Part shown: positions 10,156 through 22,177 of the stretch, one piece after another
Layout: every line of letters starts with the position of its first letter
Position numbering within the stretch: position 1 is the first letter of the stretch
From: Gaertneriomyces semiglobifer
Taxonomy: Eukaryota; Chytridiomycota; Chytridiomycetes; Spizellomycetales; Spizellomycetaceae
Assembly (NCBI GenBank): GCA_025558075.1
Contig: JAHLKF010000012.1
Location: 434,001 to 498,000 of the forward strand
DNA: 64,000 bases
Direction: 5' to 3'
Made by a program: the position numbers and the translations under genes
Notes under the pieces: model-generated
The model's database searches: none
What the model was told of the DNA's origin: nothing
Seen by the model: the letters and a program-made list of their open reading frames with translations, nothing else

Positions 10156-11408
10156 ATGGTTAGAGAGTCCAATTTCAGCTGCCCGTTTCAAGGGCACGCT
10201 GCTGTCACAATCACGCCGACGCATTACGACAAGCGAGCACTGACGTGCACAGATCCAAGGTCCCTATTTCACACGTTGACAAACCTGAGTTACGTGACGG
10301 CCGTAGCAAATCCAACGTTCGCACAAGTGATCACGTCGGATGGTGGACTCGAATGCATAATGCGCGTTTTGAAAAGGGCACGGGCGAGGAGAGGGGAGAA
10401 GCTATCGCGGAATATTTTTTCTGCGGGATTGACCTGCTTGAGTCATATAATCATACGAGGGAATAGTACGGTCAGACTGAGAGCGAAAGAAGCCAAAGTG
10501 TTAGAACTTTTGCTTGTAATGTTCACCGAGGTCGCATTGAGCATGGACCTTAGCATGCTGTCTCATACTCGTCAGGCACCATATCCTGCTCGAGCTAACC
10601 AACACGCCCAACCATCGACCATTACCCATATACCCAATGCACGACATGACCCCGCGGCGGCAGCTGCGCCAACCATGGGCTTGGCGCACCGCAGAACGTC
10701 AACGCAAGATGTACCCATGCTTCCAACACTCCGCATCCCGCCTATGAGGCATCCCACACCGGCAACGCACTCGCCAATGGATACCACCGAGGTCAGTAGC
10801 TCTGGCTTGGAAATGTCAGCACTGGCTTGGCCGTCACACCTCCAGCTCCCCGATGAACCATCCCCGCCATCTCCTTGGGGCCCATTCGCATACGAATCTC
10901 CCATGCAATCTCACCCGCCCTTCTACCGCCACGATGATGTTTTAGCTGGTCTCAAAATGGTGGCATATATGCTGAAGCATCCTGAAGTGCACGGAAGTGT
11001 CAGCGCGGATCTTCACGAGAACCTTTTGACGGCCATCGAAAAGTTTACGCTGCCGACAAACAGGCCAGAGGTACGACGTTGGGCCATTGTGGCATTAAGG
11101 ACTGCTTTCAAGCGGCCCGACCCGGTTGCGCTGCGTAAATGCGGGTACCTGCGGTGCGCGAAGACGGAAGATTCCCCTAGGGAGTTCTTGAAGTGCTCCC
11201 GATGCCGAAGAGTCGTTTATTGCAGGTGAGTTTACTTAAACGTAAATGATCTTTGGCTGCGATGCTTACTGTTCTCTTATAAAGCAAACCATGCCAACGA
11301 AATGCCTGGGGTCTCCATCGCCATTGGTGTCTTAAACTGGAATCCGTTGTCAAACCCGCGTCTCCTTACGATGGCGCCAGGTCGACCACAACCGAAAACA
11401 ACACCTAG
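10156..11408 (+). CDS. MUB1/SamB-like MYND zinc-finger protein
   Basis: Model: 10156-11225 joined to 11285-11408, with a 59 bp intron (GTGAGT donor), 397 residues. The N-terminal part has the MUB1/SamB landmarks YDKRALTCTDPRSL and LVTSDGG-type ITSDGGLECIMRVLK, followed by an armadillo-like stretch and a Pro/His/Met-rich linker (residues about 140-260). The C-terminal MYND finger spans about residues 329-372: CGYLRC, CSRCRRVVYC, C, then HRHWC. The intron falls between the fourth and fifth Cys and splicing completes the finger. In yeast, MUB1 partners the ubiquitin ligase Ubr2 and the E2 Rad6 to degrade Rpn4; SamB in Aspergillus affects hyphal morphogenesis. The ATG at 10156 is preceded by an in-frame GTG only. 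An upstream exon is possible but was not found. Confidence 0.85.
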
Positions 11409-12026
11409 AACACGTAACGCCGGACGCTACACCTAATTACTTCCGCTCTACTAATATACTAATATATTATCCACTCCCGAGCCGGAAAATACCATGACTT
11501 ACTTAATAGAGTAGACCGTATCTAAGATAGAGCCTGAGATTCAGTGTTATGCGGTGTGTTCAAGGCAGAGGTGACAATGTATAATCAAACATTTCTGCTG
11601 GAATAAAGCGTAACGAAGGATAATGAATGTTATTCTTCCCATGACCTAACGACAGCGGTGCTCTACGCCAAACAGCTGTTCCTCGGTTCGTCCACTAATC
11701 TTTCAAGGAGGAAGAATTGGAAGTTTTTCAAGATGAGGTGGCAGACGGACGGAGCAGGGGCTTAAACAAAGTAATTAAGTAATTAGATCGCAAGAAAGAC
11801 TTATTCAAAGCAACGTCGTACTGCTTCGATGGCGATGCGCCAACAAGCCGGAGAAAAAGGCAACGTCAAGCATAAACGAGCTGAATGTAAAACAGTTCTA
11901 CGCATCCCTGCCCAAGAGTATAATCACAATAAACAAAAGCGTTCCAACCGGATAAAAAATTCTATATCATTAATGTCAACTTTTGTGGAATAAAGTAGTG
12001 TTCTTGAGTGCGAATCATGCTATAAC
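11409..12026. other. Convergent 3' flanks, no gene seen
   Basis: A 618 bp AT-rich stretch between the stops of the MYND gene (plus) and the helical-repeat gene (minus). It should contain both 3' UTRs. Apart from AT-rich runs such as ctaatatactaatatatt near 11450, no structure or ORF stands out. Confidence 0.5.
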
Positions 12027-15000
12027 TCATGTATTGCGCAAATCCTCCAGTAGCGCCAGCTGCCGGGATAACCGCGCGCTTCGCTGTAAAGAGAAGTTGC
12101 GTCAGTATGTACTCCAGCAGCAAAAGCAAAAGTACATTTCTTACCCTTATAGTAGGTTTCGATATGCTTGCTTTGTCTTCAAATTGTTCATCGTCCTCGA
12201 CTTTTTTTAAGAGTCCCGTGCATTCCTTCACGACACCTCGTCGCCTCAACTCGGACAAATCGCCACGACCACCAATCAGCTCCATCGGGTTTCGTTGGGG
12301 GGTGAAATGATTACTCTGTAACTCAAGTTGAGCCGTTCTGACACCCGTGCTGCGCTCGGCGAGAGGTTTTGGCGAAATGCGAACTGGGATCCTGGTTGAG
12401 CGGCTGACGTTAAGGCCAGATGCATATGTGGGCGTGCGAGCTGCCTCCTTAGAGAACGACGAAGGAGTCGCTGCATCACTCCCTTGCAACGGCTGTATCG
12501 AAAACCCACGCTCATCCTCAGATTCCGCCGTTCGGGACCGCATATCATCTGTATTCAAAGTCACTGCTGCCTGTCGTTCGCTGTTTCCATCCGTTACGCC
12601 TTGGTGGACCGATGCCGCGCCATCATCCTGAGCCATCCATTTCGGATTAGCACCGTCAGCCTTTTCAAGGTAGCTGTTCAGCTCTGCCAAAATCTCCCTG
12701 TTGTCGCACGCATAGCTATCGTCATCACTTCCTGTCCCGCGGGGCTCCTCAAAGTCAGCTCCGTCGCTCAAAGCACTGTCTTGATCAATTGCTGATATCC
12801 GATCACCATCACCAGCACCAGTAAACGAAAGATCACCAAAGACAGCTTTGCTCAGCTGAATATGGCTTGACACAATTCCTCCCGTAAACTCCCCGATAAA
12901 TGATTGGTCCTCATCTTTCCTCTCGTCTAAACGAATGTCCTTTCCGTCCACGTCACGCTGCACGCTTACGATGGTGGACGAGAAATCAAAAGACCTATAG
13001 CGAAACCCGTTTTGTCGCCCATCATCGCGACGACCATCGCTTGCAGTTGTGAACGGAGTTGCAGTGAGCGACATTCCCATGCTTTCGAGAACGGACACAT
13101 TGAGGTTCTCATCCTCCTCTTCTTTTAACTCCATCGATTTCCCGTTATCGAGCTCATGTACAGGGTATTTAACAAATTCGTTGTAGGAGAATTGACCAAT
13201 ATCTGCCTTGTCCAGCCCATCCAAGATACCTTCTGCCTTAGCTATAGCATCCTCCATGGAACTAACTTCATTGCCATGAATGGTCTCAGCGACGTCCTCG
13301 CTAATATTCCGGACTAGTGGAGCGGATCGGACTGAATTCGAGCCTATCGGAGGAGGCGGATACAAGGCAGAAACGTCTGGTGACGGTGCCTTCAACTGCT
13401 GTAGCAATTGTAGGTGACGCTGCATTCTAGCACTCACGGCGGGCCGCCCCGTTATGGTGGACCCCAAGGGGCTCTCGCCGAAGCTGCTCGTAGGAGTATC
13501 CGAAGTGTGCCGAACCGCTGTCTTATTGTCGCGTTCCGATGTGGATGGGGTACTCAACCTCGCAGACGGACTTGACGTTTTCGGGGTTCCTTTCGTCTTC
13601 CCCTTCGGTGTTGGGCCTTCACCGTCTTCATGTGAATCATGTTTAGTTTCATCTGTGACCATACATGACGATTCTTTATATGACAAATCGCCGTCTACAT
13701 CCGAGACCTGCTTAGTATCGGGCGTCTCGTAAGATTCCGGTTCTTGCACGGCATTGTGGAGCATTCTGTCGAATGTGAGTCGGGAGGAGTCTTCCATCAA
13801 GGTTGTTTGGTCGTTGAACGTTTGCTTCACTTGCATCGGTGATGGCAGGTCGCGAGGCTTTCGCATGTCGCGAATCGCACCAACAACTCGTCGAACCACA
13901 TCTTCATTGACATTAAAACTCCCAATCTGATCGTTTTCGAGTAAAACAAGCGGTGCATCGCATTCTCTCTCGTCGATAGTAGTACCGTCGTCCCACCCGT
14001 TATAACGAGATAGAAAGCCCTCCGCCTCATCTAACCTCCTGACCTGGGCATACATCAGCCCCACAATGGCATAAATGTTCCTCCGCTGATGAAGTTGCAG
14101 CATGGATGCTTTTACAGTACAACGAACTAAACCGCGAAGCTCCTGAATTGCCTGAGTGATCTCGTGTTCTTCCATCATGCTGTCTGGGAAATCATAGCTC
14201 TGCCAAGATTTCTGGCCGTACGACATTAACATGTTGCGCCAGAACTTCAGTTGTACCACTGTAGGTTTCCAACATCCCAGTGCTGCTAAGCAAAGAACCT
14301 GGCCCGATGTCGAGACGCCCGATACCGAACGCCTACACAACATGTCACGCTGTGCCAACAAGATAAGAATGAACGCTTCAACATCGGAAATTGTTGGAGT
14401 CACGCGTTTACCGGCTCTCATCCTGCTGAACAGCCCTCCTGGAGCGGAATCAGTCATGCGAGGAAAGATGTCGCGCAACATAGGCCGCAAACGGTCATCG
14501 TGGAGCAACCATCCCGCAACATCCACAACGTGCGACAAAGCCCATGGGTGTGTCGTCAAGTACTGACAGTCAACAGCAAAGAGCTTCTCACTTTTGAGCC
14601 ATTCTAAAGTTGAACGCAGCTCGATATTGTCTGTTTCTGACGTCGACACAGATTCTGCCAAACAAGGTATGGCGGGTCCAAGGTCCGGTAGCTCTTCTGA
14701 CAGCACAAACCCACTGACTCCAGGGGAGACTTGTCCTCTATTCAATAACCACTCTAGTGAGAAGCATCTAAGCAGTGACAATGCAAAATGGGCCGCAGTA
14801 GATATCCGGTGTCCCGACAGAAGCTGAGACGGTGCGTCGACGTGAGGCTGGCGATACGATAAACACAATCTAAGCTCTGCAAAAGCATTGCCAATCTCAG
14901 CTGAACAATTCATTAACTGAGAAACATTTGTAACGCTCGCGGTAGCGGCCTTGCATTTGCGTAATGCGCGCACCAAGTGCAAGAAGGCGAGATACTCTAA

Positions 15001-16082
15001 TTTTAGTCGTCTCCACCGCGATTGATTTGGTACGTCCGGCAATGGAAACAAGTTATCCAAATCCTCCAATACATCCTTGAGCCCCTTCATGGTCTCGTCC
15101 ATAACTGAGGAAGCAGCCGCGACAGGGTAACTTTTTCGCATCCCGAAGTCAGTTTAGGGAAACTCGCAATGTACCTGATGAGACCCACCTGTCCTCGAGC
15201 ATGTTTCGCAAGTAGCAACTCTTCAGCCAGAGATCCAATTCCAGTATATCGAGCGGACTTCGTTCACTCGCGCACGCCTGACGAATTGCGTCCATGTTCT
15301 GCAACGCGCACCGCGTCCATTCTTGGCAATAGGCCATGTCCATACGCTTGGCAACAATGTAATCCCAAGCGATGGGCCACTGGTTTCCTCGCACCATTGC
15401 CTGCAAGAGCGGGACCTGGATACTGGGACGAGACGATGTCTCCGCGATGTGTGCCGTTAATATTAAATCGTCGAGGAAGCTATCCGCAGTCAAGTCGGAG
15501 GAACATCGTTCACTGGCAATCCGGTAGATATTTTCAAGAACCACTAAAGCTTCCCCGGTTACGTGTCGCGTAACTTCCGAGCGACAGCTGGTGTGCGGGA
15601 CGTAATGAGTAAAGAAAGCAGAAACACTAGAAGCCGTGGGCATCGTACCGCTGAGCATGCCGCAATGCGCCATGAAGGTGTTGTCTGCACATGTTTGCTT
15701 GTTGAGTTGACCGTGCGAGGCGTAGGTGGATACGGGCCGCTGTGGACGTTTCCGTTGGGACGGTGAACGTAATGAGAATCATGCATGACCTACCCTCCAA
15801 GAGATGTCGTCGCGCAGGGGACGATGATACGGATTGTAGAAGCCTGTGGCAGTGGTTAAGTTAGGTGGCATACCATTCGACCGTCATATCGTTTGTCGAC
15901 TCACTCTTCGTAGACATCCAACGCTTTCCCGAGTTCACCTTGACGTGCATACAATCTGGCAACGTCGTGAGCACGCACAACGTCGTCAATACACAGAGGT
16001 GACGAGTAACGTAATACCTTGCCGAGCCTTCAGCATCCTTGATCCAATGTGTTAGCAAAAGGTAACGGGAGAGTTCAAGCAT
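12027..16082 (-). CDS. Large TPR/PPR-like helical-repeat protein with disordered tail
   Basis: Model: complement of 12027-12083, 12145-15104, 15175-15684, 15794-15843, 15905-15955 and 16018-16082, 1230 residues. Introns are 61-109 bp and all phases agree. The first exons read as a helical repeat (SARLYARQGELGKALDVYEE), then further amphipathic helices continue to about residue 560 (MLQLHQRRNIYAIVGLMYAQ and EAEGFLSRYNGW). The remaining 670 residues are acidic, Ser/Thr-rich and probably disordered, ending in the helix RRSARLSRQLALLEDL. Reading through the last intron gives a false hydrophobic tail. The family is not recognised; TPR or pentatricopeptide-type repeats are the best guess, so a scaffold or RNA-binding role is possible. 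The 5' end is uncertain: an ATG at 16352 could start an extra exon ending in SPQK near 16230. Confidence 0.65.
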
Positions 16083-16352
16083 CGCATCGTTACAATACCT
16101 TCATATCGGCTGTTTCGTGCCTCGCAGTGGGGTTCGCAGCCCCTTCAAGGCTTCGTGATGAAATCTTCAGTGTTAAATGTAGGAAAACGAGGTCAGTGGA
16201 AGGTAATGCATTAGGTTCGCGCAAGCTATCACCTTCTGAGGAGACAAATCTGTGTCCCGACACTTGGCTTTAGCAAAGCTAAATGGTTTCATCGTTCCTG
16301 AAGGCCGGAATGACTTATCGGCCGACGCGATGAACGGGTTTTCTACCGTCAT

Positions 16353-17023
16353 TTTCAGCAGGGTTCCGCACAGTGTTCGAAAATGCGGACGTATAATAGT
16401 TGAAGAGCTGGATTATGAATTTTATGAATTCTGACACGGAAAATGCAAGGATCATAGCCGTGCGGACGAATTAAATGTTCTGAGGAGCCTTCGGTGACCA
16501 TCATCGGTGCGCTGAAGTCCAGAAACAGTTCGCGCGTTTTGAATTTTGACGTGACAAACATGAGGTTGTCCGGCCAGGATATGCTAGGCATTGCTATCAT
16601 CAGGATCCACTTTCAGAGCACGACCACCGACTACCAGGAGTGCATCTGTTGCACCTTACTCCACTGCATATGTTTTGAACAATTGGCTAGATCCTCGCTA
16701 TTCTTGTCCTGCCGCCTGCGAATGAGTTTCCAATGCTTTGGCTTTCTACATACTTGCAAGGCACTTCTGTCGAACATCATCTTGGAATTATTATGCTGTT
16801 CGCGGGAGCATCCCATATTGCATGAGTAAAACAATGGATGAAAGGGAGATGTGAAAGCTGGACAGAATGACAATGCAGTGCACATTAATTGATTCACTTG
16901 GCGTGGGGTCATAGTTGTATTACTAGATCGGATCAGAATTGCTTCATAACGTCTACTGCGACTATACAGAGGGTGACAGAGTGGTCCAACCATATACTAT
17001 TTACAAGGAGAGCCATGCGTATT
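16353..17023. other. Intergenic, no gene seen
   Basis: About 670 bp between the likely 5' end of the helical-repeat gene and the 3' end of the next minus-strand gene. Short open frames on both strands (16355-16600 minus, 16494-16829 plus) show no domain, signal peptide or splice-supported extension. Confidence 0.4.
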
Positions 17024-17677
17024 CTACAGAGCAAAGACACCGGCAATTGCAGCAAATAGCGCAGCAAGGCCGGTAGCGGAGAACGACGCAGCAGAGCCAT
17101 TGTCGTGGCCGTGGGAACCGTCGCTGTGATCGTGTGCTGGTGCGCCTCCGGCGGCACAGAAGGGCGCGGGTTTACCGTTACCATCGCAGAAAGTCTTCCA
17201 AGCAGGGCATTGTGTCATGTTAGGCATGTCGAGGCAGAGCGCTGAGTACACCGACATGACTTTACAATCGCTGACACCACTAGTGGCGTTAGCGGCAGGG
17301 CAGGCAGCATCACCTTGACAATCTTTCATGGTTGGCATTTCGGTGCAAATGCTTGCGACAAAACCGGAGGCAGTCTTTGCATCCGGCAAACCGGCAACGG
17401 GGCCATTACCGGAGCTCGGCTGGAATCCGGTACATACGGGATCAGCAGAAGCGACGGAATCCGCACAGGCGGAGATGGCGAGAGAGACAGCTTTGCAAGT
17501 GTCCGAAGTGGTTTCTTTACATGCTACCGCGAAGACGTCGCAGGCGGGTATCTTGGGGTGAGCGGCGCAGATACCGTTAAGAGCAGTGACGGCGCCTCCA
17601 GCATCTTGAGCGCTAGCAACGGCAGCGAAACCAAGCGCCCAGAGAGAAGCGGAAACAGTTGATATGGAGAAACGCAT
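17024..17677 (-). CDS. Secreted, probably GPI-anchored Cys-rich protein with Met and His motifs
   Basis: A 217-residue single-exon protein. Residues 1-23 form a signal peptide with cleavage after AVASAQ or just before. The mature part has about 16 Cys in a repeated pattern (CAAHPKIPACDVF..C, then ICTEMPTMKDC, then LCLDMPNMTQCPAW). The two MPxM motifs resemble the Met motifs of copper-transporter ectodomains. A short His-rich stretch (HDHSDGSHGHDNG) follows, then a Ser/Ala linker and a C-terminal hydrophobic helix without a charged tail (AALFAAIAGVFAL), as in GPI attachment signals. Copper or other metal binding at the cell surface is inferred from Met and His content. A structural wall protein is the alternative. 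A TATA box lies about 110 bp upstream. Confidence 0.8.
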   Translation of the reverse strand: MRFSISTVSASLWALGFAAVASAQDAGGAVTALNGICAAHPKIPACDVFAVACKETTSDTCKAVSLAISACADSVASADPVCTGFQPSSGNGPVAGLPDAKTASGFVASICTEMPTMKDCQGDAACPAANATSGVSDCKVMSVYSALCLDMPNMTQCPAWKTFCDGNGKPAPFCAAGGAPAHDHSDGSHGHDNGSAASFSATGLAALFAAIAGVFAL

Positions 17678-17787
17678 CGTGATTGATGTAAGAGTTGTTG
17701 AGTTCGAGATGAATAAACAGTAGTTCCTGCTGACGAAAGACTGGAAAACGCGCGACGCCAGGACGAGGGGTTTCTGCCCATCCGCTC

Positions 17788-17793
17788 TTTATA
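17788..17793 (-). promoter_or_regulatory. TATA box of the GPI-type protein
   Basis: TATAAA on the minus strand, about 110 bp upstream of the ATG at 17677, at a plausible distance for a eukaryotic core promoter. Identified by sequence and position only. Confidence 0.5.
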
Positions 17794-18153
17794 AGCGACG
17801 CTTCTATCGCCAACAAAGCAAAGGGCCGCAAGTCAAGTCGCGGCGCGTATTGCGTGCCACTCAATGTTCATGACTGTGCCGGCCAATTGGGTGGCGGTGG
17901 ACCCAATGTATTTGGTCATTCCAATACAAATATTGAATACAACAAATGTCCGCTTATGTAATAAATCTCCGAAGTTACCACCGGTTTCGCATAAATCCCG
18001 GCTCATCACTCCTGGGGCCACCAGAAATGTCCACAACTTCATAATGCGCCACCGACACCTCGCCGAGCTCTCATTGGTCCGTACTCGAGCATGACTCATG
18101 TTTTGCCACAGGCTTTGCACTGATGGGCGGGCTGAGGAGTAAATGGGCGGGAA

Positions 18154-18160
18154 TATAAAA
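18154..18160 (+). promoter_or_regulatory. Possible TATA box, plus strand
   Basis: TATAAAA flanked by G-rich sequence, about 120 bp upstream of the short open frame at 18278. No other plus-strand gene begins within 1 kb, so it is either the promoter of that small gene or chance. Confidence 0.35.
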
Positions 18161-18274
18161 GGAGGGGTGCCTGTCCCGTCTCCCCACCCCGTTCGACCAT
18201 AGACGATCACCACTCAAGTCCACACAAAGAGTGTCTGGTGGCTTTGGTGAATAGAAGTAGGAGCGAGCTCTGTT

Positions 18275-18299
18275 GGTATGAGGTCATATCAAATCTTAG
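18275..18299 (+). repeat. 25-bp direct repeat, copy 1 of a decayed ~100 bp duplication
   Basis: The block starting ggtatgaggtcatatcaaat is identical to 18427-18451. About 65 bp further on both copies share cacgct-a/g-a/g-ggtttg in nearly the same register, so a segment of roughly 100 bp was duplicated and has diverged. The ATG inside copy 1 opens the frame listed at 18278. Confidence 0.8.
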
Positions 18300-18433
18300 C
18301 CTGTCTGCCCATCTTTCTCGGCGAGAGTATGTGCAGCGACACGCTAAAGGTTTGTTGTGATCCTCATCCCGCCCATGTTCGCTCCCGCTTTTCGATCCTC
18401 GCGCGCAATCCATCGGCAAATCCATCGGTATGA
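18278..18433 (+). CDS. Possible 51-residue secreted peptide
   Basis: Short open frame starting MRSYQILACLPIFLGESMC, a weak signal-peptide-like start. Two adjacent Cys (KVCCDPHP) and a Ser/Asn/Pro end follow. Its TGA overlaps the ATG of the second repeat copy (ATGA). That second copy opens MRSYQILVC and stops. A plus-strand TATA box lies 124 bp upstream. A GTATGT donor-like site within it could mean that it is a first exon. It has no recognised homolog and may be chance. Confidence 0.25.
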   Translation: MRSYQILACLPIFLGESMCSDTLKVCCDPHPAHVRSRFSILARNPSANPSV

Positions 18434-18451
18434 GGTCATATCAAATCTTAG
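18427..18451 (+). repeat. 25-bp direct repeat, copy 2
   Basis: Identical to 18275-18299, 152 bp downstream and in the same orientation. The sequence after it has diverged and its reading frame closes after nine codons. Confidence 0.8.
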
Positions 18452-19278
18452 TCTGCTAGGGCTGCCTTTGCATTCAAAAGGTTTTAGCACGCTGAGGGTT
18501 TGGTACAGACTTCATTCCGAGTGCTCAGTAGCGTTTCGAGTGTGTGTTTGGTGTGCTTTCTCGAAGCTGCCCCTACGTTCGCGTTTCCTGCGACCTTCTT
18601 ATAGCCCACCTTATCCACTCCACATCTCGAAGTTCTCTGGTGTATCTGCCCGTTGTCCGTTCGCGGATTTATCTGGCGTCAAATGGCTTGAATTGGGTAA
18701 TGTGGCCGTCAACAAATCACGCTGTCGGCGCTCATTAAGCTTTTCCTGCAGTGCCAATCGATTTCCTATAGGGCACAGGTCGTCTTCGGTGTCCAGATCT
18801 AGATAGAGGAAAAAAGTCTTGGCCCTTGGATGGATGGAAGGTTCATGGCGTTCGTGGAGGAATAGAACGATGCCATGCTTTCGCACGATGAATATCTCCG
18901 ACACGCGACGACAGCCTTTTTGGCTACTGTTTTCATCAAATCAATTTGTTACTATACTTGTCTCATATCAATGAATACGCAATGGAAGCAGGATGCGCCT
19001 AAAGAGAGTAACAAATGATTGGGACGGCTTCCCGCCACCAATACCCTTAGCAAGCGGGAAAGTCTGGCTCTTCAACAGCCTGACGTGGTGTTAAACTGAG
19101 ATTCGATTTTCTCCAACTTCCTCTTTGAATTAGGAGAGGTGCGGGTACGGGTTTGCCTAACTTCGTCTTCCAGTATTGGGCGGCTTGCTTACTATTGAAT
19201 CCCATAGGCGCCCCTCGCACTGCGTTTTTTTGTTCTGACAAGAGATATCACATACCCAATTGCGTTGGTGGAAGCACC
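18452..19278. other. Intergenic region upstream of the RasGEF gene
   Basis: About 830 bp. A 97-codon minus-strand frame at 18611-18904 (starting MSEIFIVRKHGIVLF) is the only open frame of note. It has no recognised domain and may be spurious. The right end should carry the RasGEF promoter or a missed 5' exon. Confidence 0.35.
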
Positions 19279-22177
19279 ATGCGTCTTAAATTTCACGGCT
19301 CATTGGAAGCTCTTCGCGATACCGTTACATTGAGAAGAGACAAGGCACACCATAAGGAGGACGCGGGAAACTTAGGAGTTCACAATACCAGTCGCTCAAG
19401 CCGTACGAGCAACCACTCCCGCCGAAGTTCACGATCCACGTCCGTGCCGGATCTATCAATTAGCGATTCGGAAACCGACGTCCGCGAGAAACAGCTTTCG
19501 GTCGCAAGCATCGGCGAGGAAGTGAGTGATTCTGTGCCGGAATTACAAGATTCCGCTTTGGCTGGAGGCGGTACTGGACGTGGGAAAGGATACAATAAGG
19601 GACCATTGCGAGCAGATGCTTCCGCATTGGAAGGAATGGTACTGGATGAGCACTTGGCTGAGGCTGTACGAGGCGGATCCGGTGGGATCGCATCGTTTAT
19701 TCAAAAGGCCGTTTCCAGTGGAGCGAACCAGCCACAGCGGGGTGCATCGTTCAAATACAGTGTCTTCTTCCGTCCCGGTGCGTTCAATACTGATGACAGT
19801 CTCAAACCTGGTGATGGCGAGGATGGGACAACACATGATGATGCACGGTCGAGCACAAGCGGGTCGCCCGCGGTAACAACTGATAAGACGCTGGAGCACA
19901 CAGAGCTTGATGATCACCCTAGTATGCGACGCCACATGCAGGGCCCGCAAACATTTCAAATGTCATCCATTTTAGTAGGCGCGGACGATGGAGAGGATTT
20001 TAGGGACGTGCTGCCGATCACCATAGAGGAGCACAGCGAGGAATCCGTGGTGGTCACGACACCGAACGTTGCCATTACGCCCGTAACACCGATTGCCCCG
20101 AGTCCTGGGAAGCTCAACACCATTAACCATATTCATTCGCTACAAGCGTCAGGAAGCTGTGCCACACTCGGCGCAACATCCCACTTGGGCTCAACGGATT
20201 CGCTCCAAATGCCAACCTTGAGTGGGCGACCTTCATTTGTCAGTATCGATAGTCTTAATTCGCTGAGTGGATCGGCGTACAGCAGCAGATGGCGGTTAGA
20301 TAGTACGGGGAGCCGCATGAGCAGCGCAAGAGCTAGCAGTGGAAGTGTGGGGAGGAAAGTGGAACGTCCTCCGCTTGGGCCGTTCTGGACCAACGAGCGT
20401 GTAATACGCGATCTGGCAAGCAAGTTGGATGAAGAGCTGTTTTCACTCCTGGATATACGGCCACACTCTGGGGAGGCCGGGCATGCCGGCAGCGGCCCGG
20501 GAGTTGTGCTTGATTCGGCAACCCCTGCAACAGTTGTGACAGAAGTGGTAGACGGGAAACCGCAGATAGCATCGGGAACGCTACCAGAGTTGGTCAGTTC
20601 GTTAGCATCCGAGGGCGCGAACGATGCAGAGTACTTGATCGATTTTTTGAACACATATCGTTACTTTGCCGACGCCGAGGACGTTGCACGCTTGCTCGTT
20701 TGGCGATATATTGACATTGGAGAACGTGCCACTAGTACCGGCAAGGGTGCTGAATGGGCAGGATTTCTACAGCTTCGTGTACTTAACGTTTTCAAGAAGT
20801 GGACAGAACTTCATCCCCTGGATTTTGGGCAAAGCGACATGCTCCAACACATTCTCACGGTTTTTCTCCAACAACATGTTTCCAAAGACGAGAAGCGTGC
20901 CATGTTTGCGTCGGCCCTCATGAAGAATTTGCAAGAAAGGGTGTCAACGGTACGAACTGGCTCCTCCTCCGGATCGTTAGGAGGAAGTCATAGCGAATCA
21001 TTTCTTTTCTCACCCAAACCCATCGCCGTTGAACGCAACCGTCGTCCTTCGGCTCCGCCTACCACGCTCTCCAGGGCGCTTTCGCCTCATGTCGCGCTGG
21101 ATGGTAGCGGTGGTGTGCGCAGTGGTCGGCGTAAGAGCGGCTTGATGATAATGAGTTCCCCCTTTGGCTCCTTAACGGCGATAGATGGCGGATTGCCACC
21201 TCTTCCCCAGTTTCCCTCGCCCAATCAAAGTCATCTGCGCTCATCCTCGGCACCGCCCGTGCCGGCATCAGTGATGGATGAGAAGGAGCCATCTCCGCCT
21301 TGCCTAACCGATTTTGACCCGCTCTCTGTCGCCCAGCAGCTTACAGTGATTGAACACGGATACTTTAAGCAAATTCAGATGCGTGAGCTTTTTCACCAAG
21401 CTTGGAATGACCGCAACACGAAGCACGTCGCTGCACCGAACCTGACGCACTTCATTACATGGTTCAATCGAGTGGCATACGGTGTTGCTACGGATGTGGT
21501 GCTTACGGCAAAAATCAAACATCGTGTAATGATGCTCAAGCGGTATATTTATATCGCGCAAGCATGTTACAAGGTCAATAATTTCAACACGGTGTTCGAG
21601 ATCGTCGCAGGACTGAATTTAGGGCCAGTGACGAGGTTGAAGCGAACTTGGAAAGCATTGCCAAAAAAGTATTGGGACGTATGGGTTCAATTGAACTCGA
21701 TCGTGTCAAATGAAAGTAAGTATACATTGCCGGAACCTTTCTGTATGACCAAGGCACTGGCTGATGAAACGATTATCCATTGTAGATTCGTACAAAGTAT
21801 ACAGATCTGCGTTACAACACGCACAGGCAAAGTGTGGCAGCTCGCCTATATTACCGTACCTCGGTGTAAACCTCTCAGACCTGACGTTCACCGAAGACGG
21901 CAACCCATCCTTCCTTATCCCACCACCGGTGCAAACAGGGCAATTGCATGGGCCCAGCCTACCGATCATCAATTTTACCAAATTTAGGCTGTTGTCGTCG
22001 TTATTCCGTACAGTCATGGCTCTACAACGATCAGAGTATGTGGGAAAATGGTATGGCCAAGAGTTCACTGTTAAGAATGAGATAGTGAACTTTATCAAAA
22101 ATGAGTGGTATGTCATGGATGATGCGGAATTGTACGAGTGCAGTAGAGGGGTCGAGCCACGCATACCAGTCGGGTGA
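19279..22177 (+). CDS. Ras guanine-nucleotide exchange factor (CDC25 family)
   Basis: Model: 19279-21715 joined to 21786-22177, 70 bp intron (GTAAGT/TGTAG), 942 residues. Residues 1-430 are low-complexity and Ser-rich. The Ras exchange motif (REM/RasGEF_N) lies at about 434-540 (LASEGANDAEYLIDFLNTYR, then LRVLNVFKKWTELHP). After a Ser/Pro linker comes the CDC25 catalytic domain, about 678-930: FDPLSVAQQLTVIEHGYFKQI, then FNRVAYGVAT, NFNTVFEIVAGLN, and after the intron LPYLGVNLSDLTF and INFTKFRLLSSL. Splicing restores a continuous catalytic domain. The family loads GTP onto Ras-type GTPases at membranes. No SH3, PH or kinase domain is visible. The ATG at 19279 was chosen because the open frame above it lacks another ATG. 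Confidence 0.9.

Noticed and set aside
11962..12144. Apparent C-terminal transmembrane helix (LLLLLLEYILTQLLF) of the helical-repeat protein
   Set aside because: It is the translation of a 61-bp intron with a GTAAGA donor and TTTACAG acceptor. Splicing gives RRSARLSRQLALLEDLRNT and a stop at 12027.
18611..18904. 97-codon minus-strand protein
   Set aside because: It is a lone open frame without domain, splice support or conserved-looking pattern. It was kept only as a remark in the intergenic entry.
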